64,000 nt of DNA. Origin: Limibacillus halophilus (GTDB lineage: Bacteria > Pseudomonadota > Alphaproteobacteria > Kiloniellales > CECT-8803). The stretch lies in NCBI RefSeq assembly GCF_014191775.1, contig NZ_JACHXA010000002.1, positions 372,001 to 436,000 of the forward strand. The letters are read 5' to 3'. Both the position numbers and the translations under genes were made by a program. Under the pieces are notes generated by a model that saw only the letters and a list, made by a program, of their open reading frames with translations, made no database searches and had not been told where the DNA came from. The first letter of the stretch is position 1; each line of letters starts with the position of its first letter. Shown piece by piece: positions 7,501 to 17,129 of this stretch.

Positions 7501-9564
7501 ATGGAGAATTCGGCAGTTTACCGGCAAAACGACGGCTTTGAAGGCGCAGATGCGCCTGTGGAAAACCACAAATCCGGCGGTCTGCCTGGAACCGAATCCC
7601 CCTCCAAAGCGCCTGTCGAATCCCGCGCCGAATCCCCGGTCGATGCTTCTGAGGAGTTGCAAAACGGATTTGTTGCGCCGGAAGGCGACCTATTCCATGA
7701 AACCCGAATCCGGGACGTATTCCAGAACGAGCGCGGCATCGTCGTGCGCATGGACCGAAGCCGTGATGCCAAGTTGACGGCCTTTGGAAAGGCGACGCTG
7801 ACCGACCGTTATCTTATGCCCGGCGAATCCTATCAGGATCTTTTTGCACGAGTCTCCGCTCACTTCGCAGACGACAGCGCGCATGCGCAACGTGTCTACG
7901 ACTACATGTCGAATCTTTGGTTCATGCCTGCAACGCCGGTGCTGTCTAACGGCGGCACGAACCGGGGCCTGCCGATCTCCTGTTTCCTCAATGAAGCGAA
8001 CGATTCGCTGGAAGGTATCGTTGGTCTTTGGAACGAGAACGTTTGGCTAGCAGCGCGCGGCGGCGGCATCGGCAGCTATTGGGGCAATCTGCGCTCCATC
8101 GGCGAAAAGGTCGGGCGCAACGGGAAAACCTCCGGCGTGATTCCTTTCATCCGGGTCATGGATTCGCTGACACTGGCCATTTCTCAAGGATCGCTACGGC
8201 GCGGCTCCGCGGCTTGTTACATCCCCATCTCGCATCCAGAGATTGAGGAGTTCATCGAGATGCGCCGTCCGACCGGCGGTGACCCGAATCGTAAGGCGTT
8301 GAACCTGCACCATGGAATTGTCATTTCCGACGCCTTCATGCGCGCAGTCGAGAACGACGAGGAATGGGCGCTAACCAGCCCCGCCGACAACCACGTTGTT
8401 CGCAAGGTCAAGGCGCGCGCTTTATGGGTTCGGTTGCTGACAGCCCGCATCGAAACCGGCGAGCCCTACATTCTTTACGGCGACCACGTGAATCGGGCCA
8501 TTCCCGAACATCAGAAGCTGGCTGGCCTGTCCGTGAAAATGTCGAACCTCTGTAGCGAAATCACGCTACCCACCGGCCTCGACCACAGGGGTGAGCAGCG
8601 CACGGCGGTTTGCTGCCTGTCGTCGCTCAATCTGGAGACTTATGATGAGTGGGAAAACGAAGAAGGCTTGATCGAGGATGTCATGCGGTTCCTCGACAAT
8701 GTGCTTTCAGACTTCATCGCCCGCGCGCCCGAATCGATGGCCCGCGCCCGCTATTCAGCGATGCGCGAACGCTCCGTCGGGCTAGGCGTGATGGGCTTCC
8801 ACTCCTTCCTGCAGGCACGTCGGATTCCTCTGGAAGGCGTGATGGCAAAGGTCTGGAACAAGAAGGTTTTCGAGAAAGTTCGCAAGGAAGCCGATGCCGC
8901 CAGCATAAAGCTCGCAGATGAGCGCGGCGCTTGCCCCGACGCTGCGGAGTTTGGCATCAAGGAACGCTTCTCCAACAAAATGGCGATTGCACCCACCGCT
9001 TCGATCTCGATCATTTGCGGAGGGGCGTCTCCGGGTATAGAACCTTTTGCCGCCAATGCCTTTACACACAAAACCCTGTCCGGGTCATTCGCCGTGCGGA
9101 ACAAGCATCTCGAAGAGTTGCTGGAGGAAAAAGGTCATAACGACGACCAGACCTGGAGCTCGATCACCATTAACGAAGGGTCCGTGCAGCACCTCGATTT
9201 CCTGACGCAAGACGAGAAGGACTGCTTCAAGACCGCCTTCGAGTTGGATCAGCGATGGCTCATTGAATTGGCTGCGGACCGGGCACCCTTCGTATGCCAG
9301 GCGCAGTCCCTGAACGTGTTCCTTCCCGCCGACGTGCATAAGCGCGATCTGCACCAGATCCACTTCCAGGCCTGGAAGAAGGGTGTGAAGTCGCTCTACT
9401 ACTGCCGCTCCAAGTCGTTGCAGCGGGCGGAAAGCTCGATGGGCGACAAGGCGGGCGACAAGACCGCGCTGCCGTTCTTGGGCAAGGTCAACAGCGCCGA
9501 CCGGCCGGTTGTTGAGACCGTCGCCGCCAGTACCGATTACGAGGAATGCCTGAGCTGTCAGTGA
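7501..9564 (+). CDS. nrdA: Class Ia ribonucleotide reductase, large subunit
   Basis: A 687-residue catalytic subunit that reduces ribonucleoside diphosphates to deoxy forms. The active-site cysteines are seen in PISCFL, NLCSEI (thiyl radical Cys) and AVCCLSSLNLE. The glycine-rich TASISIICGGASPGIE loop and the YYCRSKSLQ segment are present, and the C-terminal redox pair C683-L-S-C686 is four residues from the end. No N-terminal ATP-cone is visible: the first 80 residues are a polar, probably disordered extension. Start taken at ATG 7501 with GAGGGGAGA upstream; a GTG at 7438 lies in the NrdR box and is rejected. nrdB follows 57 bases on. Confidence 0.95.
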   Translation: MENSAVYRQNDGFEGADAPVENHKSGGLPGTESPSKAPVESRAESPVDASEELQNGFVAPEGDLFHETRIRDVFQNERGIVVRMDRSRDAKLTAFGKATLTDRYLMPGESYQDLFARVSAHFADDSAHAQRVYDYMSNLWFMPATPVLSNGGTNRGLPISCFLNEANDSLEGIVGLWNENVWLAARGGGIGSYWGNLRSIGEKVGRNGKTSGVIPFIRVMDSLTLAISQGSLRRGSAACYIPISHPEIEEFIEMRRPTGGDPNRKALNLHHGIVISDAFMRAVENDEEWALTSPADNHVVRKVKARALWVRLLTARIETGEPYILYGDHVNRAIPEHQKLAGLSVKMSNLCSEITLPTGLDHRGEQRTAVCCLSSLNLETYDEWENEEGLIEDVMRFLDNVLSDFIARAPESMARARYSAMRERSVGLGVMGFHSFLQARRIPLEGVMAKVWNKKVFEKVRKEADAASIKLADERGACPDAAEFGIKERFSNKMAIAPTASISIICGGASPGIEPFAANAFTHKTLSGSFAVRNKHLEELLEEKGHNDDQTWSSITINEGSVQHLDFLTQDEKDCFKTAFELDQRWLIELAADRAPFVCQAQSLNVFLPADVHKRDLHQIHFQAWKKGVKSLYYCRSKSLQRAESSMGDKAGDKTALPFLGKVNSADRPVVETVAASTDYEECLSCQ

Positions 9565-9621
9565 AGATCGCGCGCCCTACGGCGCGGACCTTAGATCACC
9601 TATTTGAAGAGAAGACCGACA

Positions 9622-10581
9622 ATGTCGCTGCTTGACGCCGATCCGATTTATAAGCCTTTCAACTATCCCTGGGCCTACGAGGCCTGGCTCCAGCAACAGC
9701 GCATTCACTGGCTGCCCGAGGAAGTGCCGCTGGCCGACGACGTAAAGGACTGGCAATACACGCTGAATGATGCGGAACGCAATCTGCTCAGCCAGATATT
9801 TCGTTTCTTCACCCAGTCCGATGTCGAGGTGAACAACTGCTACATGAAGCATTACGCGCGGGTCTTCAAACCCACCGAAGTGCAAATGATGCTAGCGGCT
9901 TTCTCGAACATGGAAACGGTTCACATCGCGGCCTACTCCCACCTTCTCGACACCATCGGTATGCCAGAAACGGAGTACTCTTCCTTCCTGAAATACAAAG
10001 AAATGAAGGATAAGTACGACTACTTCCAGCAGTTCGGTGTTGAAACCAAGGAAGACATCGCCAAGACACTGGCTGTGTTCGGTGCTTTCACCGAGGGGCT
10101 TCAGCTCTTCGCTTCCTTTGCCATCCTGATGAACTTCCCACGCTTCAACAAAATGAAGGGCATGGGTCAAATCATCTCCTGGTCGGTGCGTGACGAGACA
10201 CTGCACACCCACTCCATCATCCGACTTTTCCGCACCTTCATGAGCGAGAATCCGGAGGTCTGGAGCGAAGCCCTCGAAAGCGATCTTTACAAATGCTGCG
10301 AGACCATCGTGACCCACGAGGACGCCTTTATCGATCTCGCCTTCGAGCAGGGCGCCATCGAAGGGCTGACCGGCGAAGAAGTTAAACGCTACATTCGCCA
10401 TATTGCCGACCGGCGCCTAGGTCAGCTCGGCCTGCAGCCGCTTTTTCATGCAGAGAAAAATCCCCTCCCCTGGCTGGACGCAATTCTCAACGGCGTTGAA
10501 CACACCAACTTCTTCGAGAATCGCGCCACCGAGTACTCCAAGGCCGCAACGCAAGGGAGCTGGGAAGAGGCTTTCGCCTGA
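9622..10581 (+). CDS. nrdB: Class Ia ribonucleotide reductase, small (radical) subunit
   Basis: A 319-residue diiron protein that generates the tyrosyl radical for NrdA. Ferritin-like helices carry the metal ligands in SDVEVNN, METVHIAAY, FTEGLQLF and RDETLHTHS. Start at ATG 9622 after GAAGAGAAG; the frame extends six codons upstream to a TTG. No ATP-cone is fused to this subunit either. If that reading is right, overall activity control by dATP must come from elsewhere, such as NrdR at the promoter. The gene ends about 40 bases before a strong terminator that closes the nrdAB transcript. Confidence 0.95.
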   Translation: MSLLDADPIYKPFNYPWAYEAWLQQQRIHWLPEEVPLADDVKDWQYTLNDAERNLLSQIFRFFTQSDVEVNNCYMKHYARVFKPTEVQMMLAAFSNMETVHIAAYSHLLDTIGMPETEYSSFLKYKEMKDKYDYFQQFGVETKEDIAKTLAVFGAFTEGLQLFASFAILMNFPRFNKMKGMGQIISWSVRDETLHTHSIIRLFRTFMSENPEVWSEALESDLYKCCETIVTHEDAFIDLAFEQGAIEGLTGEEVKRYIRHIADRRLGQLGLQPLFHAEKNPLPWLDAILNGVEHTNFFENRATEYSKAATQGSWEEAFA

Positions 10582-10900
10582 TCGCTTCGTGGTTTCTTAT
10601 TAACCAGAGAAAGCAAAAAGGGCCGACCCCTGATAGGAGCCGGCCCTGAGTTTTTGGTGAACGTGAGAGCCCCAAAGCTGGTCAATGAGCCAGATGCTTT
10701 TCGATGGAATCCGTTTCCGGGGGAATACCTTCAGATCACGGCATCAACGACCAGCGGTTATTGTAACGCGGGCAGCTGCCAAGATACTCGGAATCTTTGT
10801 ATAGATTTGTAACACCCTGCTACTCCGCTGTTGCAACGAGGCCTTCATCGGTGCGCGGCTAAGCGCTGCGACCTTAAGCGACAAGATGCACCTGATAGTT
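10582..10900. other. Intergenic spacer after nrdB
   Basis: About 320 bases between nrdB and the convergent outer-membrane protein gene. The first 75 bases hold the nrdAB terminator. I see no gene or repeat in the remainder. Confidence 0.6.
10619..10656 (+). terminator. Rho-independent terminator of nrdAB
   Basis: The stem AGGGCCG/CGGCCCT with further inner pairing is followed by GAGTTTTT. An A-run precedes the stem, so it could also work for the convergent gene. Confidence 0.8.
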
Positions 10901-11902
10901 TTAGAAGCGCACCCGCCCTTCCACCATTATGGCATGAGATTGCGCTCGCTGCGTGTCAAGCTCGGCAGGCCCTGTTCCTGACAGCTTAATGTCCGGCATT
11001 CCGAAGTTGCTGTAGGAGTAGCTGAATTCGGTTGTGAAGGATCCAACCTCGTAATGGATCCCGGCGCCCAATGTGAAGCCAACATTTAATTTGCTGTCAT
11101 CGAACTTAACTTGATCGTAAGGGCCCATCGTACCGGGGGTAAGACGGGCGAAGCCGTCTGTCTCATCATAATTAAACTGGGTATTGGCGTCGGCGAATAC
11201 CTTCAACCCGGGAACGATGTCGGGACTCAAGACCTGCACGCCCAAATCAACGCCCCAACTCATAGTGTCCAGCTTGCTATCGTATTGGAACGGGAAGGTC
11301 ATACCGTTCGTATAGGCGGAAAACATCTCCTGCACTTTGATGTTTCCATAGCTCAGATTTATCGAAGGCTTGACGAGTCCATCTGGCGATCCATGGGCCG
11401 ACGGCATGAAGTCGAATCCCAAGTAAGTCGATAATCCCAACGTAAAATCGTAATAATCCATTTCGGACATGTAATTTACGTTGTAAAGATCACCGAAGCC
11501 CGGCGCCGTGATAAATCCATTTCCGATGGGGCTAATGATCCCAAGCTGGTATCCCATTGCCGAGATATTCTGCGCCTCGAAATTATACTTATGATCGCTC
11601 GTTATGATTCCGAAATGCCCCAGGGTGTGAATACCCCAAAGATTCAGCCATGCAGCCAGCCCAAAGTGGAACTTGCTGTACTCATCGTCGATGTCGGGTA
11701 CGCCAAAACTGCGATCCGTGACCGTACCGCCCAGCTCCAAGCGCAAAAATTGGGAACTCGGGCGCCAGACCCAACCGAACCCGGCACCTGCGTCGACTTG
11801 GACGCTATAATCGTCATCTGGTGCCCCAGTATGAAAAGCCGTTGCTTGCCCTGCGAACAGAGAAATCACGGGAATTGCAATTAGTGCCAACAAACGTCTC
11901 AT
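10901..11902 (-). CDS. Outer-membrane beta-barrel protein (function unknown)
   Basis: A 333-residue protein with a signal peptide (LLALIAIPVISLFAGQATA) and alternating hydrophobic/polar strands rich in Tyr, Gly, Asp and Phe. It ends in a C-terminal Phe (VEGRVRF), the usual signal for insertion by the Bam complex. Segments such as LRLELGGTVTD and LNVGFTLGAGIHYEVGSFTTEFSYSYS read as barrel strands. Size suggests 12-16 strands. No specific family is recognised; a channel or adhesin-like porin is possible. The start has GGGGGCC just upstream, and the promoter region beyond is AT-rich. It is transcribed alone. Confidence 0.65.
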   Translation of the reverse strand: MRRLLALIAIPVISLFAGQATAFHTGAPDDDYSVQVDAGAGFGWVWRPSSQFLRLELGGTVTDRSFGVPDIDDEYSKFHFGLAAWLNLWGIHTLGHFGIITSDHKYNFEAQNISAMGYQLGIISPIGNGFITAPGFGDLYNVNYMSEMDYYDFTLGLSTYLGFDFMPSAHGSPDGLVKPSINLSYGNIKVQEMFSAYTNGMTFPFQYDSKLDTMSWGVDLGVQVLSPDIVPGLKVFADANTQFNYDETDGFARLTPGTMGPYDQVKFDDSKLNVGFTLGAGIHYEVGSFTTEFSYSYSNFGMPDIKLSGTGPAELDTQRAQSHAIMVEGRVRF

Positions 11903-12291
11903 CTTGGCCCCCAGTTATTACTTTTTTTATCTATATTTTATTATTTTATTATAATCGGTGGATGATCAAGAACGGGTTATTTGTACTTTTTTGTACTTAC
12001 CTCCGGCAAACCACCTAGCGCATTGATATTTGGCGCACCCCCTCCCCATCGATACCGCTCATGAAACATCCTCCCGGTAGATGATGGTTTTCCGCCAATC
12101 CCGAATTTTTCCGGCGAGCCTGTCATTCATCACGTGATGCAAGCTCTATGAAAGCAGTGGGGCTTCTTGCTAAGCTGGTCATACCAATTGAAAAATCCCT
12201 GCTGAGACAGCAGGATAAGCGGAGCCTAGCGCCTTACTGGACCTGCGGGCTCGGCAACCTATCCAAGACAACGGCAGGAACGACAAAGACC
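11903..12291. other. Divergent spacer, AT-rich promoter region
   Basis: About 390 bases between the outer-membrane protein gene (minus) and the FadR-type regulator (plus). The part nearest the barrel gene is strongly AT-rich (11917-11955). The part near the regulator contains the TGGT-N3-ACCA operator at 12176. The regulator frame is open back to 12148, but I see no reason to start there. Confidence 0.6.
12176..12189 (-). promoter_or_regulatory. FadR/PdhR-type operator, site A
   Basis: TGGT-CAT-ACCA is a perfect inverted repeat. Read on the minus strand the site is AATTGGTATGACCA, which resembles the TTGGT-N3-ACCAA operators known for PdhR/LldR-type regulators. It lies 103 bases upstream of a FadR-family gene, which suggests autoregulation. 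A 13-of-14 match occurs in front of glcD at 26690. Confidence 0.65.
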
Positions 12292-13050
12292 ATGACGATA
12301 AGACCAGACCCACGCTTCACCACGATCGAGCGCGAGCGCGTCGCCGATCGCGTTGCCGAGGAGCTCAAACGCCTGATCACAGGAGGCAAGCTTGCACCGG
12401 GTGAGCGCCTGCCTGGAGAACGTCAGCTAGCTGATATGATGGGCGTGTCTCGGGTCTCTGTCCGCGCGGCCTTGCAGCAATTAAAAACACAGGGCCTTGT
12501 CTTTGCCGTGCAAGGCGGTGGCACACGGATCATCGCCTCCGCCGAAGAGTTGGATAGTGCTCTCACCCACCTTGTCCAGGCCGATCTATCCAATCTGCGA
12601 GATCTGATGGAAATCCGCAGTCATCTGGAAGTCTGGGCCGCCGCCAAAGCGGCAGAGCGTGCCGATCCCGAGGATCTGGCACGCATGCACGATGCGCTGG
12701 AAGTCATGTGTGACCCTACCCGGGAACCTCATCACAAGGCGGAAGACGACTATCAGTTTCACTTGTCCATCGCCAAGGCAGCAGGAAGCGCGGTCTATCT
12801 GCATCTGATGACAGTCTTGGGCGACGTAATGGAATCGATGCTGGAGTTTCACCGCTTCACTCTCTTGGGTACTGACGAAGAGGATAACCTTCTCTTGGAG
12901 CAGCACCGCAAAATCTGCACCTCGATAGAGCAAGGCGATCCGCAGGCCGCCGCCGCCGCGATGGCCGAACACTTGGATCACATCATTAGTTGCTACGCAC
13001 AGGAAGAGCAGAAAGACGGCAAACCCTCCTCCCGGCGCCTGGCAGGCTGA
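12292..13050 (+). CDS. FadR-subfamily GntR transcriptional regulator (glycolate/glycerate regulator candidate)
   Basis: A 252-residue regulator. Residues about 12-80 form the GntR winged helix (VADRVAEELKRLI... GERLPGERQLADMMGVSRVSVRAALQQL). The C-terminal helical FCD ligand domain follows, with the metal-type motif in DLMEIRSHLE, the DYQFHLSIAKAAG segment and later HRKICTSIEQGD. FCD domains commonly bind small carboxylates through a metal and His/Asp residues. It starts a run of co-directional genes (MFS carrier 6 bases on, then glycerate kinase and pyruvate kinase). Its operator-like site also occurs upstream of glcDEF, so a GlcC-like role is a reasonable inference. The start at 12292 gives the normal family N-terminus. 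Confidence 0.85.
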   Translation: MTIRPDPRFTTIERERVADRVAEELKRLITGGKLAPGERLPGERQLADMMGVSRVSVRAALQQLKTQGLVFAVQGGGTRIIASAEELDSALTHLVQADLSNLRDLMEIRSHLEVWAAAKAAERADPEDLARMHDALEVMCDPTREPHHKAEDDYQFHLSIAKAAGSAVYLHLMTVLGDVMESMLEFHRFTLLGTDEEDNLLLEQHRKICTSIEQGDPQAAAAAMAEHLDHIISCYAQEEQKDGKPSSRRLAG

Positions 13051-13056
13051 TAGAAC

Positions 13057-14334
13057 ATGAACATCGAAACTTCGAGGCCGCCGCAGCGCGGCGCGTTGGG
13101 TAGCACGCGAGCTTGGATCGTCTGGGGGATGGGCGCCCTCACCTTCACCTACGCCTTCGTGCAGAGGGTCAGCCCTAGCGTGATGATCGACCAATTGATG
13201 GCCGACCTGATGGTCAGCGGCGCCGTCCTGGGCAACCTCACGGCATTCTACTTCTATGCCTATGCGGGATTGCAGGTGCCCGTCGGCATGATGCTCGACC
13301 GTTTTGGGCCAAGGCGCATGATCGCCGCAGCCTTGTTGCTGGCTGCGGGCGGCAGCGTGATCTTCAGTCAAGCGACGACCGTGGAGGCTGCATACCTGGG
13401 CCGACTCTTGGTCGGCATCGGTGTTGCTTTTGGCTACGTTGGGTCGCTCAAGCTCGCGACGAACTGGTTTCCGCCCAGGCGGTTTGCTTTGTTATCCGGC
13501 CTCACAATGGCCTTTGGCATGCTTGGCGGCATTCTCGGACAAAGCCCGGTGGCCGCTTTGGTCGAGTTCACGAGTTGGCGGCAAAGCATGCTTATCCTGG
13601 GCATCATCGCTGCAATACTCGCCGTGATCTTCTGGTTAGTGGTACGCGACAACCCGATACGCGAGTACAGCGCTTCAACCGAACCGGGCCCCAGCCCTCT
13701 CAAAGGTCTCGGAATTATTCTATCCAAACGCCAGAACTGGCTGCTCGCTCTGACGTCGGCTGCCATGACGGCGCCATTGCTGGCGCTGGCTGGATTCTGG
13801 GGTGTCGCTTGGTTGATGCAGATACACGACCTCACACGGGCGGAAGCCTCCGCCGTCAGTTCCATGATGTTTATTGGTTGGGGCTTTGGTTCACCGACCG
13901 CCGGCTGGCTTTCCGACCGCTTTGGGCGGCCCAAGATCATCATGCAGTGCTTTATCGGGATAGCGCTCGTCAGTCTTTCGGCCATGCTCTATCTGCCGAT
14001 ACCGACGGCGGCCATACTGGTTCTGCTGGCAATCTCCGGCTTTACCCTGGGTGGCATGGTTACGGGCTTTGCGATGGCGCGGTACAGCAACCCTGTCTCG
14101 GTGACCGGCGCAGCTTACGCCTTTGTAAACATGGCGGTCACCGCGACCGGTGCGTTATTCCTGCCGTTAATTGGCTGGTTGCTTGATCTCAGCTGGGATG
14201 GGGTGATGCACGAAGGCGTCCGGATTTATGATGCCACGGGCTACACGCTCGGGTTTTCGGTGTTACCTGCCTTCTTGCTCATGGGATTGCTTGCTACCCT
14301 GTGGATCAAGGAGGATCGGATCGATGAATCCTGA
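13057..14334 (+). CDS. MFS transporter, probably for glycerate or a related acid
   Basis: A 425-residue protein with 12 predicted membrane segments and two MFS halves. Motif-A-like sequences follow helix 2 (MMLDRFGPRR) and helix 8 (GWLSDRFGRPK). It starts 6 bases after the regulator gene and its last 11 bases overlap the glycerate kinase gene, so the three are almost surely one transcript. The family resembles MFS anion:proton symporters. The substrate cannot be read from the sequence; glycerate, hydroxypyruvate or glycolate are suggested by the neighbours only. Confidence 0.8.
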   Translation: MNIETSRPPQRGALGSTRAWIVWGMGALTFTYAFVQRVSPSVMIDQLMADLMVSGAVLGNLTAFYFYAYAGLQVPVGMMLDRFGPRRMIAAALLLAAGGSVIFSQATTVEAAYLGRLLVGIGVAFGYVGSLKLATNWFPPRRFALLSGLTMAFGMLGGILGQSPVAALVEFTSWRQSMLILGIIAAILAVIFWLVVRDNPIREYSASTEPGPSPLKGLGIILSKRQNWLLALTSAAMTAPLLALAGFWGVAWLMQIHDLTRAEASAVSSMMFIGWGFGSPTAGWLSDRFGRPKIIMQCFIGIALVSLSAMLYLPIPTAAILVLLAISGFTLGGMVTGFAMARYSNPVSVTGAAYAFVNMAVTATGALFLPLIGWLLDLSWDGVMHEGVRIYDATGYTLGFSVLPAFLLMGLLATLWIKEDRIDES

Positions 14335-15601
14335 CCTATCCGAACCCAGGACGTTTCTGCGACAGCTGTTCGCCGAAGCATTGGCGGCGGCCGATCCAGG
14401 GAAGGTCGTGCCCGCACACCTGCCGTCTAAACCCAAGGGACGCACCGTCGTCGTGGGCGCGGGCAAGGCCGCCGCGGCAATGGGGAAAGCGGTTGAGGAT
14501 GCTTGGCCAGGCCCGCTCGAGGGTCTTGTTGTAACGCGCTATGGTCATGCCGTCCCCTGTCGCCACATTGAGGTCGTCGAAGCCTCGCACCCCGTACCCG
14601 ATGCCGCTGGGCGCGAGGCCGCGCGGCGCATTCTAGATCTTGCGCAAGGCCTGGGCGCCGATGACCTTTTGCTCTGTCTCATATCCGGCGGTGGCTCCGC
14701 CCTACTCTCACTGCCTGCCGAGGGTTTGACGCTGGAAGATAAACAGGCGGTCAACAAGGCGCTCCTTCGCTGCGGCGCGGATATTTCCGAAATGAACTGT
14801 CTGCGCAAGCACCTCTCCGCGATCAAGGGCGGGCGTCTGGCCGCAGCCGCGCATCCGGCAAAAGTCGTCTCCCTGATCATCTCGGATGTGCCCGGTGACG
14901 ACCCCGCAACCATTGCCAGCGGCCCAACCGTCGCGGATCCGACGAGTTTTTCCGACGCCCGCATAGTTCTGGAAAAATACGGCATCACGCCGCCAACCGC
15001 CGTGGCCAAACACATGGCATCAGGACAAGACGAGACGCCAAAGCCGGGCGACCCGCGGCTTGCCGACTCTGAAGTTCGCATGATTGCGGCGCCGCAGGCT
15101 TCCCTCGAAGCGGCGGCTGCCTTTGCGCGCAAAATGGGCGTAACCCCCGTCATCCTCGGTGACTCTATCGAAGGGGAGGCGCGCGAGGTTGCAAAGGTCA
15201 TGGCAGGAATTGCGATGCAGGTACGCAAACACGGTCAGCCAGCCGCAGCCCCCAGCGTCCTGCTTTCAGGGGGAGAAACGACTGTGACCCTGCGCGGCAG
15301 CGGTCGTGGCGGCCGCAATGCGGAATTCCTGCTGGCCTTGGCGGTTGCAACCCAATCAACGCCTGGCATCTATGGCTTCGCGGGCGATACGGACGGCATT
15401 GATGGGACCGAGGACAACGCAGGTGCGGTCTTTGGCCCCGACAGTTTGTCCCGCGCCGACGCGATGGGGCTTAGCGCCAAAGCCCTATTGGCCAACAACG
15501 ATGGTTACGGTTTTTTCGAGACGCTTGGCGACCTGATAGTGACCGGGCCAACTCTTACGAATGTGAACGATTTTCGCGCTGTCCTTATTCTGCCAGAATA
15601 A
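14324..15601 (+). CDS. gckA: Glycerate 2-kinase, MOFRL type
   Basis: A 425-residue enzyme of the type-2 glycerate kinase/TtuD family that phosphorylates D-glycerate to 2-phosphoglycerate. Family signatures are present: VVVGAGKAAAAMGKAVE near the N-terminus, the ISGGGSALLSLP loop, LRKHLSAIKGGRLA, and the C-terminal MOFRL domain with GGRNAEFLLALA and FAGDTDGIDG. The ATG at 14324 has a strong GGAGG 10 bases upstream and overlaps the end of the MFS gene. Older annotations call this family hydroxypyruvate reductase. Pyruvate kinase lies 105 bases downstream, so glycerate carbon has a direct local route towards pyruvate, needing only enolase. Confidence 0.9.
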   Translation: MNPDLSEPRTFLRQLFAEALAAADPGKVVPAHLPSKPKGRTVVVGAGKAAAAMGKAVEDAWPGPLEGLVVTRYGHAVPCRHIEVVEASHPVPDAAGREAARRILDLAQGLGADDLLLCLISGGGSALLSLPAEGLTLEDKQAVNKALLRCGADISEMNCLRKHLSAIKGGRLAAAAHPAKVVSLIISDVPGDDPATIASGPTVADPTSFSDARIVLEKYGITPPTAVAKHMASGQDETPKPGDPRLADSEVRMIAAPQASLEAAAAFARKMGVTPVILGDSIEGEAREVAKVMAGIAMQVRKHGQPAAAPSVLLSGGETTVTLRGSGRGGRNAEFLLALAVATQSTPGIYGFAGDTDGIDGTEDNAGAVFGPDSLSRADAMGLSAKALLANNDGYGFFETLGDLIVTGPTLTNVNDFRAVLILPE

Positions 15602-15706
15602 TAGGCTAAAGTAGGGTTATTCACCGCAAGCGTTCGCAGGGATGTCGAATCACCACCGCGATTGACGTCCTGGTGTCGCGAAACTGAGAAAGAGGCTGCA
15701 CAGACC

Positions 15707-17125
15707 ATGCGTCGAAACCGCAAAGCCAAAATTGTCGCGACCCTTGGACCAGCCTCGTCCGATGAGGCCATGATCCGGAAACTCTTTATGGCCGGCGTCG
15801 ATGTCTTTCGGCTGAACTTCAGCCACGGCAGTCACGAAGAACACAAGGCACGCTTTGACATCATTCGAAGCCTTGAGAAGGAGACCGGTCGGCCCATTGC
15901 GATCCTGGCTGACCTACAGGGCCCGAAACTCCGCGTCGGCAAGATCAAGGATGGTTCCATGACCTTGAAGCGCGGCGACAAGGTTCGTCTCGACCTGAAG
16001 GCAAAGCTTGGCGAGGACGGTGTAATTCCCCTCCCCCACAAGGAAATTTTCGCAGCCCTAGCACCTAAGGCTCCGGTCTTGATGGACGACGGCAACCTAC
16101 GGCTGGAGGTCATTTCCTGCGACAACACCCATGCGATGGCAAAGGTGATAACGGGTGGCCCCCTGTCGAACCACAAGGGTGTCAATGTCCCCGGTGTCGT
16201 TATGCCGATCAGCCCGATCACGACGAAAGACCGCAAGGATTTGCGGTTCGCGCTGCAAATCGGTGTCGATTGGATTGCGCTCTCGTTTGTCCAGCGCCCC
16301 GAAGATGTTGCGGAAGCGCGGCGTCTGATTGCCGGGCGCGCCGCCATCATGATCAAGATCGAAAAGCCGCAGGCTGTCGAACGCCTTGAAGAACTGGTTG
16401 AGGTCGCAGACGCCGTCATGGTGGCCCGCGGCGATCTTGGCGTCGAGTTGCCGCCCGAAGACGTGCCTGATCGTCAGAAGGAGATCATCGAGGCCTGCCG
16501 CCTAGCAGGAAAACCGGTGGTGGTCGCGACACAGATGCTCGATTCGATGGTGGAATCGCCCGCCCCCACACGCGCCGAAGCCTCTGACGTGGCGACCGCG
16601 GTCTATGACGGCGCCGACGCCGTGATGCTGTCGGCGGAGTCTGCAGCAGGCAACTATCCGAAGCTGGCTGTGGAGATGATGGATCGCATCATCAAGCGCA
16701 CCGAGCATTCCAGCTATTACCGCAAGATCATCGATGCGTTGCACCCTCAACCGGAACCAACGGCACCCGACGCGATCTCTCATGCGGCTGCCCAGGTTGC
16801 TGCGACATTGGGAGCATCGGCTATCGTCTGCTACACGACATCCGGCTCGACATCGCTGCGTGCCGGTCGCGAACGCCCGCGGGTCCCGATCCTAACCGTC
16901 ACAGCCAGCCTGGAAACCGCCAGGCGTCTGGCGGTTGCCTGGGGCCTGCATTGCGTTCACACAGCCGACGCACGCAGCTTCTCGGAGATGGTGCAAAAAG
17001 CCACACGGCTTGCGGTTTCCGAAGGCTTTGCCCGAAAGGGCGACAAGTTGGTGATCACCGCGGGGGTCCCCTTTGGAACTCCAGGCGCCACAAACATCCT
17101 ACGCATCGCCTGGGTCGAAGGCTAA
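15707..17125 (+). CDS. pyk: Pyruvate kinase
   Basis: A 472-residue enzyme that transfers phosphate from PEP to ADP. The family motifs are all visible: KIVATLGPAS and FRLNFSHG at the N-terminus, LADLQGPKLRVG, the active-site IMIKIEKPQAVE and MVARGDLGVELP, then QMLDSMVESPAPTRAE and AVMLSAESAAGNYP. The C-terminal regulatory domain follows from about residue 355. Start at ATG 15707; a TTG at 15662 adds 15 unlikely residues. It lies after the glycerate kinase gene in the same direction. The stop faces the rarD stop only 4 bases away. Confidence 0.95.
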   Translation: MRRNRKAKIVATLGPASSDEAMIRKLFMAGVDVFRLNFSHGSHEEHKARFDIIRSLEKETGRPIAILADLQGPKLRVGKIKDGSMTLKRGDKVRLDLKAKLGEDGVIPLPHKEIFAALAPKAPVLMDDGNLRLEVISCDNTHAMAKVITGGPLSNHKGVNVPGVVMPISPITTKDRKDLRFALQIGVDWIALSFVQRPEDVAEARRLIAGRAAIMIKIEKPQAVERLEELVEVADAVMVARGDLGVELPPEDVPDRQKEIIEACRLAGKPVVVATQMLDSMVESPAPTRAEASDVATAVYDGADAVMLSAESAAGNYPKLAVEMMDRIIKRTEHSSYYRKIIDALHPQPEPTAPDAISHAAAQVAATLGASAIVCYTTSGSTSLRAGRERPRVPILTVTASLETARRLAVAWGLHCVHTADARSFSEMVQKATRLAVSEGFARKGDKLVITAGVPFGTPGATNILRIAWVEG

Positions 17126-17129
17126 AGCG